Positions 56,041 to 64,000 of a stretch of 64,000 nucleotides of DNA are shown here, piece after piece. The notes beneath the pieces are model-generated. The model was not told where the DNA came from. It made no database searches and was given only the letters and a program-made list of their open reading frames with translations. Position 1 is the stretch's first letter, and every line of letters starts with the position of its first letter. Source of the DNA: Aspidiotus rigidus (taxonomy: Eukaryota > Arthropoda > Insecta > Hemiptera > Diaspididae); assembly GCA_035079385.1 (NCBI GenBank), contig JAVHKY010000004.1:16461001-16525000 (forward strand). The letters are read 5' to 3'. A program made the translations under genes and the position numbers.

Positions 56041-56417
56041 AGAAATTCACGAAGAGAAGAAGTCATCCGCACCAGACTAATAATAGGTCACACTCGCATA
56101 ACACACTCTCACTCGATCAACCCTTACACATTATCGCCTCCATCTTGCCCATACTGTAAAGAAGAAAATCTCACAACTGATCATATGTTCTCATGTTCTC
56201 ATCTCCAATCCCTTCGTTCTTCACTACAGGTCTCTTCCTCCATCTCACAAGCTCTTAAAAATGATAACGACACTGTCACACTATCACTACAATACTTACG
56301 TCTCACAGAATTCTACTCTCTCATCTAACTATTCTACCTCAACAAACTCTTACATCTCAACACAACATACACTAATATATAACCTAAAGCGATTAAATGA
56401 TAAGTCTGTAAACAACC

Positions 56418-56450
56418 CGAGCAATAGCCCTTTGAGCAGCTTGTAGCTCG
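56418..56450 (+). other. LINE 3'-terminal stem-loop, diverged family
   Basis: CGAGC pairs with GCTCG around AATAGCCCTTTGAGCAGC..., the same design as at 274-308, 30971-31005 and 49036-49070, with a shorter stem. Confidence 0.5.
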
Positions 56451-56799
56451 TTAATTAAATAAAAAAAAAGTTTTTTTTAATCCACCATTTTTTTGTGCTG
56501 TCTACAGTTTCTTTTAGCAAATTTTGATGTTTATTTATATCTTTTTAACGCAGCTGCGGATATAGTGGAGAAAATCATTTAAACGTGTTAACTTACTATC
56601 TTATTGCGTAATTATTTTACCAATATTGCTGACTTGATGTTCTCATCGAGCGATATTATATTTGAATATTGTCTTCTTAAAATCTTGATGAACATCATTA
56701 ACGCAAGTGTTTTTCATCTCTTCTTATTGTTCATTTCCTCTTTTCCATCGGGCCGAAAAATGGATACCTTTAAGAATATCCTCACTACACACTTTGCCT

Positions 56800-57105
56800 C
56801 TTCAGCGAATCAAAAACATTTAATAAAGCAGCCAACGTATACTCGGTCGACTGGGTCACAATGCATCCGCAACGTAGGTTCCATATTTACAGCCGAACCT
56901 ATGAGCCTATTCACCTACCTCACCCACCTCCTCCAATTGCCCCCGAACGGCAAGCTCAATTAACATGCAAATAATTTTCCAATGGATCCCCAGGCACGTT
57001 GACCTCTTCGAACATGACACTGTTGATCAAGCCGCCAAACAAGCTACCTCCTTCCTCAAACTACTGATGATTCCACTGTCCTATCTCTAGACTATAAAAA
57101 TCTTT
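56800..57105 (+). pseudogene. RNase H fragment of another I-type LINE copy
   Basis: IRNVGSIFTAE, LTHLLQLPPN and then, in a shifted frame, WIPRHVDLFEHDTVDQAAKQATS correspond to the RNase H region RIRNSASVYTAE...WIPGHVDFPPHDSVDKAAKQATS of the copies above. The segment between (the LLTDSLSSL block) is deleted. It ends close to the left end of the inverted-repeat element at 57179. Confidence 0.65.
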
Positions 57106-57521
57106 TTATTCAGTAATTATTTGAGGGGGGGGGGATGTTTCGTATCCATAATGGTCTTAGCTCAGTCCATAAGAGGTATACAGGGTGGGGCAGAAAGATG
57201 TTACAGTTAGATGGGAGTTTGCGCTAAATCTGTCGTAGCGCGAAAACGCAAAACATCAGACATATAGTTTAAATGTACGAATTTTGTATCTTAATTTTAT
57301 CTTTAATTTGAGCCGGACCCGAAGTTTCTACGACTTTCTGAGCTGAGTTATGGACCAAAATGTGCCGAAAATTCACCAAATCGTCAGGGTTCCCAAAATA
57401 GGGCTTGAAAATTAATTAATTCACAGTATTGAACTGAATTTTGAAAACTTTAATAATTAAATTATTGTTTCTTAAGTGAATTTGGACGGGAAAAACGAAA
57501 AAAATAGTAACAAAACCCTAA

Positions 57522-58080
57522 GAAGCACCAAAATGGGTTAATGGACCCAAATGGTTCAAAATTTCCCCAAGGTGGAAAATCGTTCAAATTTTTGAATTGT
57601 AAATCAATTTTTAAGTGGAATTTCGTGCCGAGTTCGAAAAAAATGTTTACAATATTTTTCGAAGCACCAAAATGGGTTAATGGACCCAAAAAGGGTAAAA
57701 ATTTTGCCAAATTGGAAAATATTGTTTAAATTTTTTAATTTTAATTCGATTTTCAAATGGAATTGCACGCTGAGTTCGTAAAAAATGCTCACAAAGTTCT
57801 TCGAAGCACCAAAAAGGGGTTAATGGGCCCAAAAAGGGCCAACATTTTCCCAAATTGGAAAATCGTTCAAACTCTCAAATTTTAATTCGATTTTCAAGTG
57901 GAAGTTTGCGCTGAGTCGAAAAAGAATGCTGAAATAATACTTCGGAGCACCAAAATGGGTTGATGGGCTCGAAGAGAATCAAAATTCGTCCAAGATGAAT
58001 AATTGCGTCATTTTCAAATGTTGTTTTTAATTCTGGAGTAAATTTTTGCGCCGAGTCCAAAAAAAATACTGAAATGGCCC
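57522..58080. repeat. 141-bp tandem units, left arm
   Basis: GAAGCACCAAAATGGGTTAA starts at 57522, 57661, 57803 and 57944 (spacing 139-142 bp). Each unit continues with a GGACCCAAA...GGAAAATCG block and an AATTTTAATTCGATTTTCAA block. Confidence 0.88.
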
Positions 58081-58499
58081 TAGATGATCTCCAAAATGAA
58101 AAATCAAAAATTCTCATTCTGCAGTAAAATTTTTGATTCAGGGGATGGAAGGAATATCGACAAGTTCGTCTTCCGTTGAGTGCTCGCAGAGTGAGAGATC
58201 GACTAGCGTCGGGTGACAAATCTGAAAGAGGAAATTTCGGAAATTCTTCTCATTTGGACGACAAATTCATCTTCCGTTGAAGGTTCGCAGTGAGAGATCG
58301 ACAAGGGCTCTGCGTATGATCAAAGCGGGAAAAAGTGCGAAAACTCACGTTGTTTTCGGCAAAGAACGCAAAGTTGGTCTTCTGTTGCGTGCTTGCCATG
58401 AGAGATCAACTGACGCCCTACCAATGAGCGAAGCGGGCCAAACTGCAAAAACTCCTTGATCCAGGCAATGGGAGGGTACCGCGAATTCGGCCTTGCTCG

Positions 58500-59480
58500 T
58501 GATGAGCGATCAGCTACAGCTCACCGCGAGCTCATGACGAAAGACCAGCTTCACAGTATCGTTCCTTCCTTCGCGAGAATCTACAAGAATTTTCCGCATC
58601 CGACTGCCTCCGTCAAACCCAGGGCATTGATCGTTCTCTCACCGCGAGCTATAATGAAGAAAGACGAGCTCCACAGTATCATTCCCTCCCACGCGCGAAA
58701 GTACGAGAATTTTCTCGCATCCGTCCGCCTCTATCAAACACGGGGCCTCGATCGTTTTCTCACTGCGAGCTCATGACGAAAGACGAGCTTCACCGTATCA
58801 TTCCTTTCCTCACGCGAACCTACGAGAATTTTCTCGCATCCGCCTGTCTCTATCAAACACGGAACCTCCATCGTTCTCCTACCGCGAGCTCATGACGAAA
58901 GACGAGCTTCACAGTATCGTTCTTTCCTCGCGCGAAAGTTCGAGAATTTTCTCGGATCCGGTGCCTTATCGAACGTAGGGCCTTGATGGTTCTCTCATGG
59001 CAAGCTTAACGAACAACGGCTCGGGATATCCTTCCCAGCACTGGCTGTGGAAACGAGAATTTTCTTGAATTCACATGCCTAGATAAAACAGGGCTGTTAT
59101 AGTTCTCTCCTGGCGAGGTCACACTGGAACGCGATCTTCGCGGTATGTTTTTCACCATTGCCTCAAACAACGAGAATTTTCACGTATTCACCCAATTAGG
59201 TCGAACACAGGGCTCCAACTGGTCTCTTACCGCGAGCTCAGGGCAGACAACGATCTTCCTAGTACCCTTCCCTACTTCGCGGGTCTCCACGGGAAATTTT
59301 TTGGATTTATCCGCCTTTATTGAACAGGGGGTCCTACCCGATCTCTCACCGCAAGCTCATAACAGAAGACAATCTTGAGGACATCATTCCCTTCAGCGGG
59401 TGAAGCCCCGAGCAATTCCGGGCATTCGTCTGCCTCAATCAAATACTGAACTGTAGCTGATATCTCATCACGAGCAAGAC
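58500..59480. repeat. about 119-bp tandem array, centre of the element
   Basis: The core CGCGAGCTCATGACGAAAGA recurs near 58522, 58642, 58763, 58882, 58997, 59112, 59230, 59349 and 59467. The first four units are most alike and later ones diverge. Each unit has CAGTATCGTTCC, GAGAATTTTCTCG (itself palindromic) and ATCAAACACGG blocks. Confidence 0.85.
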
Positions 59481-59689
59481 CAAATTCGCGGTATCATACC
59501 TCCCATTGGCTGAATCTAGGAGTTTTTGCACTGCTTCAAACATGAGGGGGACTTTCATCGCGGGCACGCAACAGAAGACCAACTTTGCGGTATCATACCT
59601 TCCTTTGCCTGAAACAACGAGAGTTTTCGCACTTTTTCCCACCCGCGACCAATCTTTTGTTCTCGCGAAGCTCGATTTCTATGAGAACC

Positions 59690-60120
59690 AAATGAAATTG
59701 AAAAGACTAAGCGATTTTCCAAGTTGGTAAAATTGTCATCGTTTTTGGGCACTTGCACACATTTTGGTGCTTCGAAAAATTATTCAACAGTTTTTTTTTT
59801 TTTTTACAATTAAGTACACAATTTTACCCTAGAATCAAGAAAAACTTTGAAGATTAGGCAATTTTTTTCGTTTTGGAGAAATGTTGACCCGTTTTGGTCC
59901 CATTAACCCATTTTGGTGTTTCGCCAGATTTCTTAACAATTTTATTCAGATTCAGCGCGGTAATTTTGTCTCAGAATCGGGAAAAACTTCAAAGATTACG
60001 CGATTTCATCATTTTGGGGAAATTTTGACCCTTTCTGGGCCCATAAACCCATTTTGGTGCTTCGCAGAATTTTTCAACAATTTTATTCAGATTCAGCGCT
60101 AAATTTTCGGGGAACACTTT
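59690..60120. repeat. 141-bp units in inverted orientation, right arm
   Basis: CCCATTAACCCATTTTGGTG-type blocks near 59755 (partial), 59900 and 60040 are reverse complements of the left-arm unit start, with TTCAGATTCAGCGC blocks between. Confidence 0.8.
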
Positions 60121-60394
60121 GGAGATTACGCGATTTTTTCAATAGGAAAATTGTCTTTCGATAATTCACAACTTTGGGAACCCCTGCTGTGAAATTACGC
60201 CACATTTTTATCCATAACTCGGCTCAGAAAAGTCGTAGAAACTTCGGATGTGGCTCAAATTAAAGATAAAATTGAGATAGAAAATTCGGATATTTAAAAT
60301 ATACGTCTAACGTTTTGCGTTTTCGCGCTACGACAGATATAGCGCAAACTCCCATTTAACTGGTAACATCTTTCTGCCCCACCCTGTATAGTCG

Positions 60395-62600
60395 AAGTGC
60401 AGTACCCGTATCTAATTTCGGCATACGGATACTTTATTGCAACAGGCAAATACATCTTCTCGGGCGTTAAAATTTATTTGCTGCTCCGTGAGATAAATCG
60501 CAGTGACTAAGCATGAGATTGCGCAATAATGCGAGGTAATATCAGAAAACGGCAAACAACGTGCATTGCATTGTACTCAGCGTCAAGAATACTTTTAGAA
60601 ATACCTTCAATAGTTCATGTTCATTCCAAAAGTTTGGAAGTTCATGAGTGTTATACTATAAATGCATCTCGAAAGTACGGAGTATGAAAAATTACGTTTT
60701 CGAAATATTTTTCGTGAAGTATATTTTCTGCGGAAAATGATACATGGGAACAAACTGAAACCTCTATGGCGCACAAACCTAATATGGAGACCAAGTTTAA
60801 GTCTTGAAACTATTTTTGGCAACATTTTAGCAGTCGGTAGGAATTGTTCGTCTGAATACCTAAAGGTAAGGATACGTGGGATAGAAATCAGGGCAATCAA
60901 ACGAACATTCCAATAAAAAAAAATTTATCGGAACTGATAAGCAGGATCGAATGATATATGGCTTTACGACGATCATTAAATGAAGAAGATAAAAATAAAA
61001 CCGCTTATTGCTATTCTGCACTACTTTTTTTTAAGTATAAAATTCTTTGCGAATTCTTGCTTTCTTCCTTGAGTTTTTTTTTTGGCTTTTAAAATGATTT
61101 CTTCGTCTTTCATTAATTCTTTCTTGATCGAGTACAAAACTTCGAAATTTATTCTCTTCGCCGACCGTGCTAGCAACAAGAGAAAGTTCACGCATGTTTT
61201 TGATGCACTTTGACCTGAAATTGAGACGATTTTTCTCCTTCGAACAGAAGTCCTTGTGTTTTGTCCACAATATATCTGCCATCCATTTTGTAATTCATTA
61301 ACTAAAACGCATTATTACGACGTGGAAGACAATGATATTTCATATCTCTCTGAAAATTCGATGTGAAAAACCTTACGCAGGCCTACATGTACAAAGTAAT
61401 CAAGATCAAATTTCCTCATGACTCCAACTAAAATTACTCGTAGGTGCTGTTCTCAGATACGAGTATATCTTTTAAAAAGGAAAGATACGTGTGTCGAAAG
61501 CACACGTAATCTCCCGAGAAGAAAAATTGGATGAAAATGAGTGTGGTAGCGATTTCAATTGCCTAGCAGCTTCCCCAAAAAGAGATGAATGAAAATTATG
61601 CGCACGTACCGTGAAATTCTTGATTCTCATTTTGGTGTCTCGATTGAGTGGGTTGAACTGAGATGTTGGGCGCACAAGGTCCTCGGAAGATGGCCAGAAT
61701 GACGAATCACAAGCGATAAAATGAAGCAACTTACATTAGTTGGTGAAGTTGAACACGACCGGTTTCGTTCAATCTTCAACTCGTGCGCGAAACTGACTGG
61801 TTTGTCTTGAGGGCAAAAATAGAATAAATGATAAACTGTCGTAATCGTTAACGGGAATCTCTCAACGGTAACGAGATAAAGCTTAGCACGTTTTAATAAG
61901 TGATAGTGACATCATTAAAAGTTGGGGATTTCAGTGAGTCTTTTGCGACAAAGTAATTAAGAATTTGCGAAGCGATATCATGGCCAGCAACGTAGCTTCA
62001 TCGAATTACTGCGAAAAAAAAAATGAGGTTAATTAAGCCTCGAGCTCCTAGTATTAACTTCTAGTCGAATATTATTCTCCCTTGTGTATGCGAGAAAACT
62101 ATAATGAGACTAATTTTCAATGGTGGGAAACAAAGAATATGAAAATTTATAAACTTCTGGTTACTGTCAGTATACATACCAGAACTCAACCAAAATTTTA
62201 AAAAAGTTAAGGGGTTGAGGAAAATTTTCCACATGTACAAAGTCTATGTATTTCCTGTTGAAGAAGTTTCTTGAAAAGTGACAACAACATTCGCCGGGCA
62301 GATTCATGGCTGTCTAGCAGATATCTGTATGAATATTATACGACTCTTCTTCTGTACTTACAAAGAAGGTGATCTATTCTTGGATTTTGACGACCTAGAC
62401 ACGTCAATATAAATTTTTACATGATTTCCCACAAACTTTTCCCTGTATTCAACTCGTCAAAATCGAAATATAGGTCGCCTTCTTAGACTCACTAGAGGTT
62501 TCCAAAGTTTTCATAATTCACAAAAGTTTTGACGACTTTTCAAAGTCTCTTATTGTCAAAAGTTTGGAAAATTCTGTTGAAATATCAAGATGGGTGCGAT
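60395..62600. other. 2.2 kb without recognised genes
   Basis: AT-rich. Open frames at 60662-60916 (+) and 61282-61031 (-, Lys/Arg/Asn-rich) have no recognisable domain or supporting splice sites. Confidence 0.35.
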
Positions 62601-62631
62601 TTAGTTCTACGTCTGAGAGGAAAGCGGGAAA

Positions 62632-63660
62632 TTGAAAGTTTTTGGAGGACTGAAATGGATGCGAACGCCCGTAATTAAAATCTCAAAATCTAAAATTCTG
62701 ATTTTGGTATTATTATTTGTAAAATTGACGAACGGTTGTGAAAAAATAATCGAAAGATCCTGCAGAATGTCCAAAGTCTTAGATGAATTCAGAGAAGGTC
62801 CAATAGCTAACGAAGGTTTTCTCACAATCCAAGAGTTTGGCAAAGGATGTTCTATTGAAGACGGGAGAGCCCAGCTTAGCTAGAATAAACCTACTATACG
62901 GTATATGTCTTATACTAGGCTTAATCCCATATGAAGCAGAAGGAGTGGGAACTCGGAAAAGTTTCCTGGAAATTACTGGAGAAACTTGTGTACCACGCTT
63001 GTCCCCTCCCCCGTTCAAATTAATGGACAAATTGGGTAGACATGAAACATGATCTTCATTTACTTGGCTCTGCCAGAAAATTTGTCTGATCAGAGACCTC
63101 ATTGAGTCTTTCGATGGGTCGATCAGAGTCTATCTTACAAAAGGAGAGAGAGCGTAAAGATTTAACGGAGAGCTACCCGGGGTGTGTTAGTACCTACCGT
63201 GCCATCTCGACGGAGGCTCTTTGCGTATTAGCATGCCCCCCCGATTGGATTCCTTTCTAAGGAGAGAGCAGTGGTATTCAAAGCAAAAACGATCGATCAA
63301 GTGGCTTTACAAGTGAAGTATGAGGCCAGACGCCCCTTGTTTGAGAAATGGAAAGCAAGAGTTGCTCAGGTTGAGGTGGATAAATGGACGACCCCAGTGT
63401 TAATACACGACCTTGATGAGTAGATAAACCGAGATCATGGTCACACCGGTGTTGAGTGGCCATGGTTGCTTCAACAAGTAACCTTCACGAGGAGTCAAGG
63501 AAAGTTGAACAGACACTGCGATCGAGGGTGATGCGAGGCAAGAGCAGGGTAAGCTCATTCGGCCTCTTCAAGAGATTGAGGCACCGAGTAGCCTGGTAGC
63601 CACCATGCTAGGTTCCGAAGAAGCATGGAATCAGGTGAGTGCAGTTGCAGTCACAGTCAT
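62632..63660 (+). pseudogene. broken coding region, unrecognised; possible secreted or membrane protein
   Basis: Coding-like sequence continues over several frames. 62632-62883 begins MKVFGGLKWM, has a hydrophobic run ILILVLLFVKL (signal-peptide-like) and then Cys-containing sequence. 62837-63052 continues in the +1 frame with LLYGICLILGLIPY and an ETCVPRLSPPP segment. 63090-63250 reads RSESILQKERERKDLTESYPGC, and 63250-63430 reads SKERAVVFKAKTIDQVALQVKYEARRPLFEKWK up to TAG. 63540-63660 ends EAWNQVSAVAVTVIKMNLE with TAG. Low-complexity bias is absent, which argues for former coding function. I do not recognise the protein. It could be a host gene remnant or part of a mobile element whose ends lie outside the window. 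Confidence 0.3.
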
Positions 63661-64000
63661 TAAGATGAACCTGGAATAGAATAGGCAAATGCAGAACCAC
63701 GCTTTAGTCTACTCAACACCTGTATACCATCCACATACAGATGTGCAGGAAAAAGACGACGATTAATTAAACTTGAAGAAAAAAGAAGAGGAAGAGACTC
63801 GAACAGCGATCTACTCTGTCTAAGGTGATGGTGTTGTTGTTGTGTGTTCTGAATTTTTGTGCGCCTGGGGCACTGCAATTTGATGGTTGCCAAGACTGAA
63901 ACAGGGGGTTCTCCGACGAGATTCTTACAACGTTGAATTCATATCAGAATGGGTCGATTCTGGTATTGGAGGAAACAAGCCCGCACCACTCCTCCATGAA
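63661..64000. other. window end, no feature seen
   Basis: Contains a short CAA/TTG-rich run near 63826-63850. Nothing else stands out. Confidence 0.3.

Larger units (their letters stand above)
52480..56330 (+). pseudogene. diverged LINE ORF2: RT, RNase H and zinc knuckle, many lesions
   Basis: RT signatures are NASPGQDNIHAAML (near 52650), QYGFRKGRNTIQPLIDLQ (near 52940), FFDLQEAFPRVWRHYI (near 53040), GVPQGEVFSVLLFLVA (near 53215) and LFADDYNISVQ (near 53305). The thumb and spacer follow (HSRRMALGTFRTSSRLSLSADAAEPPLPYRR near 53785), then a decayed RNase H (FTNGSKSGKRAAYAYSVNG-type region 54190-54300, LLVDSLSSLHSLLD near 54355, IPGHIDLHQ near 54490). After the Penelope insertion the knuckle CPYCKEENLTTDHMFSC lies near 56145-56200. 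Stops (for example near 53553 and 53706) and frameshifts are frequent. Confidence 0.85.
52475..56462 (+). mobile_element. diverged I-type LINE interrupted by a Penelope-like element
   Basis: This is a second LINE family, recognisably related to the 46-kb copy along its whole length but with many substitutions. Its coding sequence runs 52480-54683, is cut by a Penelope-like insertion (about 54684-56040) and resumes at about 56045-56330. The 3' end has the same kind of hairpin (56418-56450) and an A-rich tail. Confidence 0.88.
57179..60388. mobile_element. 3.2-kb inverted-repeat (foldback-like) element filled with tandem repeats
   Basis: TACAGGGTGGGGCAGAAAGA at 57179 returns inverted at the right end (60388), and the matched ends extend about 220 bp. 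TA precedes and follows (57177-57178, 60389-60390). Inside, four 141-bp units at the left (57522-58080) are mirrored by inverted units at the right (about 59690-60120). The centre (58140-59640) is a different, roughly 119-bp tandem array. There is no coding frame I can support. TA duplication suggests mobilisation by a Tc1/mariner-like transposase supplied in trans. Confidence 0.82.

Overview
This is an AT-rich eukaryotic window, most likely from an insect or other arthropod. It has spliced exons with polypyrimidine acceptors, an AATAAA signal, and a transposon load typical of insects: I-type non-LTR elements, a Penelope-like element, a DIRS-like element, a Ty3/gypsy element and many MITEs. 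I cannot name the species. I see no bacterial-style operon, CRISPR array, rRNA or tRNA gene.

Layout. 1-5.3 kb holds exons of one, possibly two, unrecognised host genes on the + strand. An antisense, 5'-truncated I-type LINE (about 250-2466) lies between the first exon and the rest. 5.4-9.4 kb is a nest of small repeats: a 120-bp degenerate tandem array, a 271-bp hairpin MITE, a three-copy repeat family, a 123-bp palindromic MITE with TA target duplication (the empty site is also present in the window), a 199-bp MITE with 9-bp duplication and a 349-bp MITE with 10-bp duplication. 9.4-13 kb shows nothing I can call. 13.0-14.1 kb has a (TAA)n microsatellite and the tail of a CR1/Jockey-like reverse transcriptase.

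15,020-28,724 is a complete, very young LTR retrotransposon on the minus strand. It has 2.93-kb LTRs that are almost identical, a 4-bp target duplication, gag, and a 1,591-residue pol. Pol is entered by an apparent -1 frameshift at the gag stop. Pol carries, in order, an SGNH-hydrolase-like segment, protease, RT with YVDN at the catalytic box, a degenerate gypsy RNase H, integrase core, a second RNase H with an intact D-E-D-H-D set, and the integrase GPY/F tail. The extra RNase H between integrase core and tail, paired with decay of the original RNase H, is the most interesting system here.

28.7-32.3 kb has a second LINE copy inside a 47-bp tandem array, and a short-TIR element carrying a 45-bp minisatellite. 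35.9-38.2 kb is a long-TIR DNA transposon with remnants of an unrecognised protein. 42.3-46.1 kb holds a relative of the minisatellite element, a Penelope fragment with GIY-YIG, LINE debris, a fragment of the 57-kb element, a DIRS-like remnant and a 178-bp hAT-like MITE. 46.4-49.1 kb is the third LINE copy, with an 8-bp duplication. 52.5-56.5 kb is a diverged LINE interrupted by a Penelope-like element. 57,179-60,388 is a 3.2-kb inverted-repeat element filled with two kinds of tandem repeat. The end of the window has a broken, unrecognised coding region.

In functional terms the window is host-gene exons plus layers of mobile DNA. Only the LTR element looks capable of recent activity; the other coding elements carry stops, frameshifts or truncations.
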